The notes: generated by a model from the letters alone, not told the origin. 8,985 nt of DNA from Rhodospirillaceae bacterium (GCA_029883045.1 JAOUJU010000061.1:1-8985); one strand, 5' to 3'. Numbered from the stretch's first letter, positions 1 through 6,609 are shown. Program-made: numbers and translations.

Positions 1-380
1 CTTTTGCCAAAGAACGCTCAATCCCCGTAAGCAAGCTCAGCGACGAAACATTTATAGTGCGCGAAAAAGGTTCCGGCACCCGCTCAGCGATGGAAAGATT
101 TTTTAAGCACCATAAAATGGAAATTAAAACCGGAATGGAAGTAAGCTCCGATGAGGCCATAAAACAAAGCGTTCAGGCGGGTCTAGGCCTTAGCATCATG
201 AGCCGCGATGCCACCCAAATGGAAATTCAATTGGATCGTCTTTGCATACCCGATGTATTGCATTTTCCAATTATTCGTCATTGGTTTGTGGTGCACAGAA
301 AAGGAAAGCGCCTTTCGCCCGTGGCTGAGGCGTTCAGGGATTTTTTACTTAATGAAGCGGCCACAATTTTAAAAAAATAA
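1..380 (+). CDS. cbbR: LysR-type transcriptional regulator, C-terminal part (probable CbbR)
   Basis: The reading frame is open from the left edge (first full codon at 3) to a TAA at 378-380, so only about 125 C-terminal residues are visible. The N-terminal winged helix-turn-helix lies outside the window. What remains is the second half of a LysR effector-binding domain. The stretch FIVREKGSGTR followed by AMERFF is characteristic of CbbR-type regulators, and the later EAIKQSVQAGLGLSIMS segment is the usual LysR ligand-pocket strand and helix. CbbR proteins activate Calvin-cycle operons in response to metabolites such as RuBP, PEP or NADPH. The Calvin genes at 1524-5600 support this identity. 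However, CbbR usually sits divergent to its operon, whereas here it is convergent with a permease gene and 11 bp from its stop. The target could equally be an operon (for example Rubisco) to the left of the window. The LysR family is secure; the CbbR assignment is likely. Confidence 0.75.
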   Translation, partial: FAKERSIPVSKLSDETFIVREKGSGTRSAMERFFKHHKMEIKTGMEVSSDEAIKQSVQAGLGLSIMSRDATQMEIQLDRLCIPDVLHFPIIRHWFVVHRKGKRLSPVAEAFRDFLLNEAATILKK

Positions 381-391
381 ATAACAACTAT

Positions 392-1378
392 TTATTTATC
401 ATACGAAACAGATGGTGGTATCGGGGCGACAACAGGGCCGGAAGCATCAATCATTGTTGCGCTTGCATCACCCATTTTTTTAACTTTTATTTCCCGCATT
501 ACAACGTAAATACCGCTTGCGATTACTAACGATGCCCCTACCCAGAAATTAAATTCAGGTTTGTAGCCCCAGCCAATAAATCCAAAAAGCGTTGCCCATA
601 AAATTCCGCTATATTCAAATGATGCAAGCAAACCGATGGGGGCAATAGTGAAGGCCCGCATTAGGCAATAGTGCCCGCCTATAACCAAAGCAGATATAGC
701 AAGCACCACGCCAGCACCTAGCATGGAAAATTCCATTTCCATCGGAACAAATTGTACGCCCCCCACCCCCAGCCAAAGACCTAAGCTGGCGACAAAACCT
801 ATCCATACATGAAAGAAAAATAAAAGCTTAAACGTTCCTTCGCTGCTGCCAAGTTTGCGTGAAATAATCATCATAAGCGAATAACATACTGATGAAGAAA
901 AAGCATAAATCGAACCGATGTTAAATACTTCGCCGCCCGGGTTATTGGCAATTAATATGCCGACAAAGCCAACGGCGATTGCGCTCCAACGATGAACACC
1001 AACTTTTTCTTTTAATATGGGCACCGATAACCCGGTCATTATAAATGTTGCGCCAAAAAATATTACCGTTGCATCGGCCAAATGCAATGTAGTTAAAGAT
1101 TGGAAAAAGAAAAACGGGGCACCAAAACCAAATAATACCCGCAGAAAATGAAGACCTTTTTGTTTAGTTTTAATCTGCCCTATACCGCCAGCACTAAAAA
1201 CCATCCAAACCAGCAACATTGGAACAACCACCCAACTGCGGACGGAAATTATTTGTGCTACGCTAAAACCATTTTCAATAAGGTTTTTTATTAATGCGTC
1301 CATTGCAGAAAGAAATAGAACGCCAAACACAACCAGCGCCACCCCTACTACATTGTTTTTTTCAGATTGATTTAACAT
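392..1378 (-). CDS. EamA/DMT-superfamily membrane permease
   Basis: The protein of 328 residues has about ten hydrophobic segments, at roughly 10-30, 37-60, 76-95, 100-118, 129-146, 153-172, 183-203, 218-238, 246-268 and 275-294. This matches the two five-helix EamA repeats of drug/metabolite transporters. The motif VPILKEKVGVHRW at the end of the first repeat is the typical EamA loop. A hydrophilic tail of about 35 residues rich in Pro, Ala and Ser follows the last helix. The family exports or imports small metabolites, and the substrate cannot be read from sequence. The start is ATG (1376-1378), with only a weak purine-rich stretch (AAAGG) close upstream. A terminator at 1476-1503 separates it from the Calvin operon, so it is probably transcribed on its own and a Calvin-cycle role is not implied. 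Its stop is 11 bp from the stop of the LysR gene. Confidence 0.85.
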   Translation of the reverse strand: MLNQSEKNNVVGVALVVFGVLFLSAMDALIKNLIENGFSVAQIISVRSWVVVPMLLVWMVFSAGGIGQIKTKQKGLHFLRVLFGFGAPFFFFQSLTTLHLADATVIFFGATFIMTGLSVPILKEKVGVHRWSAIAVGFVGILIANNPGGEVFNIGSIYAFSSSVCYSLMMIISRKLGSSEGTFKLLFFFHVWIGFVASLGLWLGVGGVQFVPMEMEFSMLGAGVVLAISALVIGGHYCLMRAFTIAPIGLLASFEYSGILWATLFGFIGWGYKPEFNFWVGASLVIASGIYVVMREIKVKKMGDASATMIDASGPVVAPIPPSVSYDK

Positions 1379-1475
1379 CTGCCTTTATTGCTCCATTCTC
1401 GCCTGAGCTTAGCAGGGAAAAAACTTTCGTCCAGCAGTGCATTGTCCCTATGGATTGTCACCATAAAAACAAATA

Positions 1476-1503
1476 AAAAGGGCGGAGTTTCCCCCGCCCT
1501 TTT
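1476..1503 (-). terminator. Rho-independent terminator of the prk-tkt-fba operon
   Basis: A perfect 10-bp stem (AAAAGGGCGG paired with CCGCCCTTTT) encloses an 8-nt loop and begins 21 bp past the fba stop codon. On the minus strand the GC core is followed by TTTTTATTTGTTTTT, a good U-tract. On the plus strand there is also a long T-run (1505-1512), so it can work in both directions. It isolates the Calvin operon from the permease gene. Confidence 0.9.
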
Positions 1504-1523
1504 GTTTTTTTTAAAACCTGATG

Positions 1524-2588
1524 TTATTTCACCTTGGCGTCAAGTTCGCCTTTTTCGTAACGATCAAACATTACTTCAAGCGATACAGGTTTAATTTTAG
1601 ATGCCTGCCCGGCGGAACCAAACGCTTCGTAGCGATTTTTGCAAATATCGGTCATGCCTTTGGTTGCTTCAGCTAGGAATTTACGTGGGTCAAAGTTTGA
1701 CTTGTTCTGTTCCAGATGGCGGCGAACAGAACCAGTTGACGCCATACGCAAATCGGTATCAATGTTTACCTTGCGCACACCAGATTTAATGCCTTCGACA
1801 ATTTCATCAACTGGCACGCCATAGGTTTGACCCATGTCGCCACCAAAATCGTTGATAATTTTCAACCAATCTTGCGGAACAGAAGATGAGCCGTGCATAA
1901 CCAAGTGAACCGATGGAATGCGGGCATTAATTTCTTTGACACGGTCAATGCGCAAAATTTTACCAGTTGGCTCTTGGGTAAACTTGTACGCACCGTGGCT
2001 GGTACCAATAGCAATAGCCAATGCGTCAACGTTGGTTTTTTTAACAAAATCGGCTGCTTCGTCAGGATCAGTTAGCATTTGATCCATTTCAAGTGTGCCT
2101 TCTGCGCCAATTCCGTCTTCTTCGCCAGCTTGCCCGGTTTCAAGTGAACCTAAGCAACCAAGTTCACCTTCAACAGAAACACCGCAAGCGTGCGCCATAT
2201 CCACAACTGCTTTGGTGGTTTCGACGTTGTATTCATAAGATGACGGGGTTTTCCCGTCGCTCATCAATGAACCGTCCATCATAACGGATGAAAAGCCTGA
2301 CTGAATGGAACGCTGGCAAACCGCAGGGCTAGTGCCGTGATCTTGGTGCATGGTAATTGGAATGTGCGGATAAGCTTCAATCGCCGCCAAAATAAGGTGG
2401 CGCAAGAACGGCTCGCCCGCATATTTGCGTGCACCAGCGGAACCTTGCAAAATAACCGGGCTGTCAACCGCATCGGCGGCTTCCATTATGGCTTTTACCT
2501 GTTCCATATTGTTGACGTTAAATGCTGGCAGGCCATAACCATTTTCTGCCGCATGATCCAGAAGTTGGCGCATTGATACAAGAGCCAT
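1524..2588 (-). CDS. cbbA: Class II fructose-bisphosphate aldolase, Calvin-cycle type (CbbA)
   Basis: This 354-residue protein is a zinc-dependent class II aldolase. It condenses glyceraldehyde-3-phosphate with DHAP to fructose-1,6-bisphosphate, and in the Calvin cycle also DHAP with erythrose-4-phosphate to sedoheptulose-1,7-bisphosphate. It acts in the cytosol. Visible active-site features are HQDHG at 81-85 (catalytic Asp83 and metal ligand His84), VEGELG with Glu142, SHG with His198, HGSSSVP with metal ligand His232, and the phosphate-binding NIDTDLR at 275-281. The insertion LGSLETGQAGEEDG and the overall length match the CbbA/CfxA (type B) branch rather than E. coli FbaA. The start is ATG with a strong Shine-Dalgarno (GGGAGG) 8 nt upstream. 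It is the last gene of the operon, 55 bp after tkt with a hairpin in the gap. It may also serve glycolysis and gluconeogenesis. Confidence 0.95.
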   Translation of the reverse strand: MALVSMRQLLDHAAENGYGLPAFNVNNMEQVKAIMEAADAVDSPVILQGSAGARKYAGEPFLRHLILAAIEAYPHIPITMHQDHGTSPAVCQRSIQSGFSSVMMDGSLMSDGKTPSSYEYNVETTKAVVDMAHACGVSVEGELGCLGSLETGQAGEEDGIGAEGTLEMDQMLTDPDEAADFVKKTNVDALAIAIGTSHGAYKFTQEPTGKILRIDRVKEINARIPSVHLVMHGSSSVPQDWLKIINDFGGDMGQTYGVPVDEIVEGIKSGVRKVNIDTDLRMASTGSVRRHLEQNKSNFDPRKFLAEATKGMTDICKNRYEAFGSAGQASKIKPVSLEVMFDRYEKGELDAKVK

Positions 2589-2608
2589 TGTTTTTTCCTC
2601 CCTTATTT

Positions 2609-2630
2609 ACTTTTTGGGGAACCAAAAAGT
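2609..2630 (-). repeat. Intercistronic hairpin between tkt and fba
   Basis: ACTTTTTGG and CCAAAAAGT form a perfect 9-bp inverted repeat with a 4-nt loop, lying between the tkt stop and the fba ribosome-binding site. On the minus (coding) strand it is followed by AAATAAGGG and has no U-tract, so it is a poor terminator. An mRNA-processing or stability element, or a partial attenuator, fits better. The structure is seen; the role is inferred. Confidence 0.6.
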
Positions 2631-2643
2631 TATTTCTAATTAA

Positions 2644-4617
2644 TTACAGCCGGGCTTTCGCTTCGGCAACTACGTTTTCGGCGGTGATACCAAAATGCTT
2701 GTAAAGCTCAGGCGCCGGAGCCGAAGCACCGAACGAGTTCATTCCAACAAATCCACCTTCGGGGCCAACATATTTATCCCAACCAAAGCGCATTGCGGCT
2801 TCAACCCCAACCTTAACTGTGCCTTCGCCCAAAACTGAGGCACGATAGCCAGCATCCTGTGCATCAAACAATTCCCAACATGGCATTGAAACAACGGCAG
2901 TTGGAATACCATCAGCCTGTAGCATTTCACGCGCAGTTGCGGCAATTTCAACTTCGGAACCAGTAGCCAAAATTGTTACCTTGCGTTCGCCCCCTTCGGC
3001 ATCGTGCAAAACATACGCGCCTTTTGCCGATAGGTTTTCATCAACGTGTTTGGTGCGCTGATGCTTTAATCCTTGGCGCGTTAAAATCATACCGGTTGGG
3101 GTTTTTTCATTTTTCAATGCCAATTCCCAACATTCTGCCGCTTCAACCACATCGCATGGACGCATGGTATTGAAGTTTGGCATTGAACGCAGCATCGCCA
3201 GCGTTTCAACTGGTTGATGGGTTGGGCCATCTTCGCCCAAACCAATTGAATCATGGGTCAAAACATAAATAACCCGTTTTCCCATCAAGGCCGAAAGACG
3301 AATGCCACCCATCATGTAATTTGCAAATACCGCAAACGTACCAGCATAAGGAATAAACCCACCATGCAGTGAAAGCCCGTTCATTACCGCAGACATTGCG
3401 TGTTCGCGTACACCATAATGGATATAACGACCACTGAAATCGGTATTAAGAATAGATGAAGTTGATGGAGTTTTGGTATTAACCGAACCTGTCAAATCAG
3501 CAGAACCACCAATCATTTCCGGAATTTCTGCGGTCAGAACTTCCAGCACTTTTCCGGATGCCTGACGGGTAGCAAGCTTTGGTGCTTCGCTAGCCATATT
3601 TTTCTTAAACTCGTTTAATTTTGCTTCCCAACCAGAAGGGAGTGTTCCTGCATCGGTACGGGTGAATTCGGCCTTGTGCTTTGATGCGGCCAAGCGCCCT
3701 TCCCATGCTTCGCGTGCGGCAGAATTTCTTGCCATGGATGAGCGCCATGCTTCAAGCACATTTTCCGGAATTTCAAATTCACCAGCATGCCAGCCAAGAC
3801 CTTCGCGCATGCCTTTTATTTCGTCTGCGCCCAATGGTGCACCGTGGGTATCATGGGTGCCTGCTTTGGTTGGCGCGCCATAACCGATTGTAGTTTTACA
3901 AGCAATCAGTGACGGCTTGTCTGATTTCATAGCCTTGGCAATAGCTTTTTCAATGGCAGCCGGGTCGTGCCCGTCAATGCGCTGGGTATCCCACTTTGAT
4001 GCTTCAAAACGCGCGCATTGGTCATCGGCAAGCGTAAGGTTGGTGTTACCATCAATACATATTTCATTGTCATCCCACAGAACAATCAGCTTGTTCAGTT
4101 TTAGATGACCAGCCATTGAAATTGCTTCTTGGGAAATGCCTTCCATCAGGCAACCATCACCAGCAACAGTGAAAGTGTGGTGGTTAACCAAATCATCGCC
4201 ATAACGTGCGTTTTGCATTTTTTCAGCTAGCGCCATGCCGACAGCCGTTGTGATGCCCTGGCCCAATGGACCGGTGGTGGTTTCAACGCCATCAACGTGG
4301 CCGTATTCAGGATGGCCTGCGGTTTTAGAGCCCATTTGACGGAAATTTTTGATGTCATTGATTGATACATCATCAACGCCGGAAAGATACAACAGCGAAT
4401 ACATCAACATTGAACCATGACCGGCAGAAAGAACAAAGCGGTCGCGGTCTGCCCATTTGGTCGCCTTTGGATCAAATTTTAAAAACTTGGTATAAAGAAC
4501 GGTTGCGACATCTGCCATGCCCATAGGCATTCCGGGGTGTCCAGAATTTGCCGCCTGAACCGCATCCACTGAAAGAAAGCGGATGGCGTTGGCCATTTCA
4601 TTGTGTGTTGCGGTCAT
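2644..4617 (-). CDS. cbbT: Transketolase (CbbT)
   Basis: This is a full-length 657-residue thiamine-diphosphate-dependent transketolase. It moves two-carbon ketol units between sugar phosphates (fructose-6-P or sedoheptulose-7-P to glyceraldehyde-3-P), regenerating pentose phosphates for prk. Expected elements are all present. They are SGHPGMP with His27, AGHGSM with His67, GHPEYGH with His101, GPLGQG at 116-121, the ThDP/metal motif GDGCLMEG at 153-160 ending in DDN at 182-184, and DTHGAPLG with His258. Also present are the catalytic glutamate in YGVREHAM (Glu405) and THDSIGLGEDGPTHQPVE of the pyrimidine domain. The domain order is PP, Pyr, then the C-terminal transketolase domain. The ATG start has an AGGGAG Shine-Dalgarno 9 nt upstream. 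The gene lies 41 bp downstream of prk. It could double as the pentose-phosphate-pathway enzyme if no second copy exists. Confidence 0.96.
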   Translation of the reverse strand: MTATHNEMANAIRFLSVDAVQAANSGHPGMPMGMADVATVLYTKFLKFDPKATKWADRDRFVLSAGHGSMLMYSLLYLSGVDDVSINDIKNFRQMGSKTAGHPEYGHVDGVETTTGPLGQGITTAVGMALAEKMQNARYGDDLVNHHTFTVAGDGCLMEGISQEAISMAGHLKLNKLIVLWDDNEICIDGNTNLTLADDQCARFEASKWDTQRIDGHDPAAIEKAIAKAMKSDKPSLIACKTTIGYGAPTKAGTHDTHGAPLGADEIKGMREGLGWHAGEFEIPENVLEAWRSSMARNSAAREAWEGRLAASKHKAEFTRTDAGTLPSGWEAKLNEFKKNMASEAPKLATRQASGKVLEVLTAEIPEMIGGSADLTGSVNTKTPSTSSILNTDFSGRYIHYGVREHAMSAVMNGLSLHGGFIPYAGTFAVFANYMMGGIRLSALMGKRVIYVLTHDSIGLGEDGPTHQPVETLAMLRSMPNFNTMRPCDVVEAAECWELALKNEKTPTGMILTRQGLKHQRTKHVDENLSAKGAYVLHDAEGGERKVTILATGSEVEIAATAREMLQADGIPTAVVSMPCWELFDAQDAGYRASVLGEGTVKVGVEAAMRFGWDKYVGPEGGFVGMNSFGASAPAPELYKHFGITAENVVAEAKARL

Positions 4618-4658
4618 TTTATTTTTCTCCCTGAATAAAAAATTTAATAATAAAAAAA

Positions 4659-5600
4659 TTATACTACGTGATGACCAAGTGCTGCCTTGATCATGTGATA
4701 GGTTATCAACAATTCGGAAAGAGCTAACGGGTGGCTAATCGATAAATGGTTATCTGCGTCGCGAAAACGCCCAACATTACCACGAAGGTGCTGCGCTTCG
4801 GGGATTAAGTTCCATAATAAATCTTCTACTGAGCTTGCCCTTTTGTCTGAGATATCGCCAGCAATATCCAGCACATCGACAGGCTTTCCATCTTCGTCAC
4901 GCGCCAACTCTAGACGGAACCCTTTTTTTGCGGCCCCTGCCTCAAGCAGTGGTGATAAATCTGGATGCGGCAGCGTCGGCCTAAGGGTATGGCGAACATT
5001 AAGATGCGCGCCAGTTTCTGCATTATTGGCATCAGGTGGGTAAAACGATACCACCATGTCGGCAAATCTGCGCTGAGGCTGGATAAAGGTCTCGCTGTCT
5101 TCGCGTCGTTTTGCCAGCACTTCCATCACACGATTTTCGGAATAATTTCTAACCTTGGTGTCTCGCTGTAGTTTCCATTTAGTCCGCAGACCATTTTCAG
5201 GTTCAAGGAACAATTTAACATCATAACAATCGCGCATTGAGCGGGTGGCATAACCCAAAAGCCCTTCTAAAATCACGTATTCACGAGGCTCAACGTGCTC
5301 GCATGGGCCAAGCGTTCCGGTGGCGTGATCATAATATGGCTTTAAAATTGGCTGACCCTCACGCAAAAGAGAGATGTGTTGTTCCAAAATATCTATGTGA
5401 TTAGCTTCTGGGTTGAGCGCTGTAATTCCGCGCTCGGCCCGGGTTGCGCGGTCAATTCGGTGATAATCATCGGTGCAAATGCAAACAACCTTGTCGGTAC
5501 CCAAAATATTGGCGATACCATCGGCAATGGTACTTTTGCCAGATGCTGAATCTCCAACAACTCCTAGTATGATAGGTCGCTTTATACGTTTGAACGGCAT
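4659..5600 (-). CDS. prk: Phosphoribulokinase, type II-like
   Basis: The 313-residue protein is a P-loop kinase of the phosphoribulokinase/uridine kinase family. It should phosphorylate ribulose-5-phosphate with ATP to give ribulose-1,5-bisphosphate, the CO2 acceptor. The Walker A is GDSASGKST (16-24). CICTDDYHRIDR (40-51) carries the catalytic aspartates, followed by ITALNPEANHIDIL (59-72), KPYYDHATG (87-95), the Walker B-like ILEGLLG (110-116), KWKLQRD (141-147) and FIQPQRRFAD (172-181). These match plant/cyanobacterial (type II) enzymes, whereas the usual proteobacterial CbbP has a GSSGAGTT P-loop. The light-switch cysteine of the plant P-loop is Ser20 here, its partner is retained as Cys42, and the C-terminal cysteine pair is missing. 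It is the first gene of the operon, with a weak AGGGA ribosome-binding site about 13 nt before the ATG. A PRK-like kinase of other specificity is possible but unlikely beside tkt and fba. Confidence 0.88.
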   Translation of the reverse strand: MPFKRIKRPIILGVVGDSASGKSTIADGIANILGTDKVVCICTDDYHRIDRATRAERGITALNPEANHIDILEQHISLLREGQPILKPYYDHATGTLGPCEHVEPREYVILEGLLGYATRSMRDCYDVKLFLEPENGLRTKWKLQRDTKVRNYSENRVMEVLAKRREDSETFIQPQRRFADMVVSFYPPDANNAETGAHLNVRHTLRPTLPHPDLSPLLEAGAAKKGFRLELARDEDGKPVDVLDIAGDISDKRASSVEDLLWNLIPEAQHLRGNVGRFRDADNHLSISHPLALSELLITYHMIKAALGHHVV

Positions 5601-5854
5601 AATGGTAACGCTTTCCCTGTTTCCCGCCCTTAAATTGAAACCAAATATCCCGTTTGCATTTTTTGATTTATTGCCCCAAACGGGAATTTATGAGGGGTAG
5701 GATTGGCGCCTAATAGACCCTACCGCACGGTCATGGCGAAACACCCGCTAGGGGGTGATTGTTATTTCTTTTGGGTGGGATTCTACCCACACCTTATGAT
5801 GGGTATAATATGCTTTAAGAACAGTCAGTAACGACTTTATTTATAACGATTTTG
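5601..5854. promoter_or_regulatory. Upstream regulatory region of the prk operon, with dyad cluster
   Basis: No gene is visible here. The region holds five short inverted repeats, most with ACCC/GGGT arms: TCCCGTTTG/CAAACGGGA (5648-5656 and 5677-5685), GGTAGG/CCTACC (5696-5701 and 5719-5724), CACCCGCTAGGGGGTG (5742-5757, one mismatch pair), GTGGGATTCTACCCAC (5775-5790) and TACCCA-N10-TGGGTA (5784-5805). Several arms match or nearly match NarL-type TACYYMT heptamers: TACCCCT on minus at 5693-5699, TACCCAT on minus at 5799-5805, and TACCCAC on plus at 5784-5790. The sequence CCCCAAACGGG (5674-5684) and the box GGGTRGGATT (5695-5704 and 5773-5782) recur in front of the regulator gene. No convincing -35/-10 pair toward prk is visible, nor a terminator after the regulator gene, so cotranscription with it is possible. 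Confidence 0.55.
5804..5809 (+). promoter_or_regulatory. Consensus -10 hexamer (TATAAT), possible antisense promoter
   Basis: A perfect TATAAT lies on the plus strand just after the TACCCA/TGGGTA dyad. The best -35 at 17-bp spacing is poor (TTCTAC at 5781-5786). If active, it would produce RNA antisense to the end of the regulator gene. AT-rich DNA often gives such hits by chance. Confidence 0.2.
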
Positions 5855-6490
5855 TTATGCGCCACTGGTATTTAGATAACACGCTACGGCCTGTGCCCGA
5901 TTTTTTACATCAAGTTTGCCATAAAGGTTTTTGAGGTGAAATTTTACCGTGTTTAGGGAAATTGAAAGATCGCCTGCAATCTGTTGATTGGTGAGGCCCC
6001 GAGATAACGATGCTAGCAGTTCTTGTTCGCGTGCAGTAAGACTTGAAAACGGGTCTGTGCCTTGTCTGCTCATATCCATAAAGGGGAAAACCATCCTACC
6101 CTCAGCCACCGCCAAAACCGTTTCGATCAATACGTTGGGGTGGTCAGTTTTAGGGCAAAATCCTGCGCCACCAAAACGCATTACCTGACGCGGGATATCT
6201 GGTGATGCGTTGCCGGTAAAAACCACTATTCTAGGAGTTTTGCTTGATTTTTGTAGGGTCTGCAACACGCCTTGCCCTGAAAGGTAGGGCATATTCCACC
6301 CTATTATACCAATATCGAAATTCAACCTTTCGACCGCTTCAATAAAACGCTCTCCATCTGCGGCGGTGGCCACAAGATGAAAGCGATCATCGCGCTCAAA
6401 AATCTTTACAAGTCCAGAAAGAACAAGTGGCGATTTATCGGCCACAACCATCTCTATTTGCGGTCTTGCTGTGGTTGCGCTGACGGACAA
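5855..6490 (-). CDS. Orphan NarL/FixJ-family response regulator with degenerate receiver
   Basis: This is a two-domain cytosolic DNA-binding regulator of 211 residues when started at the TTG at 6490. That start has AGGGG 8 nt upstream (6499-6503). An in-frame TTG at 6535 would add 15 unconserved-looking residues without a ribosome-binding site. Residues about 13-130 form a receiver-like domain and 150-205 a LuxR-type helix-turn-helix, starting at LTAREQELL and including LTNQQIAGDLSISLNTVKFHLKNL in two adjacent pieces. The receiver keeps the conserved threonine (VVFTG, Thr92) and lysine (CPKTD, Lys114). The phosphoacceptor aspartate is replaced by glycine (IIGWNMPYLSG, Gly64), and one residue of the acidic pair is lysine (VVADKSPL, Lys19). 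Phosphorelay control in the usual way is therefore unlikely, and no sensor kinase is adjacent. Its position between fccAB and the Calvin operon suggests it regulates one or both; that is inference. Confidence 0.88.
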   Translation of the reverse strand: MSVSATTARPQIEMVVADKSPLVLSGLVKIFERDDRFHLVATAADGERFIEAVERLNFDIGIIGWNMPYLSGQGVLQTLQKSSKTPRIVVFTGNASPDIPRQVMRFGGAGFCPKTDHPNVLIETVLAVAEGRMVFPFMDMSRQGTDPFSSLTAREQELLASLSRGLTNQQIAGDLSISLNTVKFHLKNLYGKLDVKNRAQAVACYLNTSGA

Positions 6491-6498
6491 TGGATATT

Positions 6499-6503
6499 CC
6501 CCT
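6499..6503 (-). promoter_or_regulatory. Ribosome-binding site that sets the regulator start
   Basis: AGGGG on the minus strand lies 8 nt before the TTG at 6490-6488. The longer frame beginning at TTG 6535 has no comparable site, and its first codons overlap the CCCCAAACGGG/GGGTAGGATT box. The shorter protein is therefore preferred. Confidence 0.6.
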
Positions 6504-6529
6504 GAAAAATAATACAAACACCCAAGACA

Positions 6530-6547
6530 CCCCAAACGGGTAGGATT
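6530..6547. promoter_or_regulatory. Candidate operator box upstream of the regulator, shared with the prk region
   Basis: CCCCAAACGGG (6530-6540) runs straight into GGGTAGGATT (6538-6547). Both words also occur, 10 nt apart, in the prk upstream region (5674-5684 and 5695-5704). The GGGT part is the complement of a NarL-like TACCCGT heptamer (6536-6542). It lies 40-57 bp before the proposed TTG start, where an autoregulatory site or promoter element would be. The repeat is seen directly; binding is inferred. Confidence 0.4.
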
Positions 6548-6587
6548 TTCTTTGATTTACCAGCATATTTTATCAAAAGCAAAGATT

Positions 6588-6609
6588 CATTTTCCATTAA
6601 AGGAAAATG
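6588..6609. promoter_or_regulatory. 22-bp perfect-arm palindrome, candidate operator
   Basis: CATTTTCC and GGAAAATG are perfect inverted repeats around a 6-nt AT spacer (ATTAAA). The element lies about 100 bp upstream of the proposed regulator start and about 190 bp upstream of fccA. No U-tract follows on either strand, so a dimeric-regulator site fits better than a terminator. I cannot name the binding protein. Confidence 0.4.

Noticed and set aside
381..391. Terminator between the LysR gene and the permease gene
   Set aside because: The 11-bp gap holds no inverted repeat, and no hairpin was seen in the flanking codons.
2337..2576. Open frame of 79 codons on the plus strand opposite the aldolase gene
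   Set aside because: It lies wholly antisense to a well-conserved gene, has no ribosome-binding site, and its translation resembles no protein. It is a shadow frame, as are the other frames inside tkt, prk and fccB.
4659..5600. Annotation as uridine kinase
   Set aside because: The P-loop alone would allow it, but the DDYHRIDR, ITALNPEAN and KPYYDHATG motifs and the tkt-fba neighbours fit phosphoribulokinase.
5473..5700. Plus-strand frame of 75 codons across the prk start and upstream region
   Set aside because: More than half is antisense to the conserved N-terminus of prk, with no ribosome-binding site or recognisable product.
5843..5858. ATAAC-N6-GTTAT inverted repeat at the end of the regulator gene as a terminator
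   Set aside because: The arms are only 5 bp and AT-rich, they overlap the stop codon, and no U-tract follows.
6491..6535. N-terminal extension of the response regulator starting at TTG 6535
   Set aside because: The 15 extra residues do not resemble a receiver N-terminus, no ribosome-binding site precedes this codon, and the stretch overlaps a repeated regulatory box. TTG 6490 has AGGGG at suitable spacing.
6551..6577. TTTGAT...ATCAAA as an FNR/FixK box
   Set aside because: The half sites are 15 bp apart instead of 4, so it does not fit the FNR/FixK consensus.
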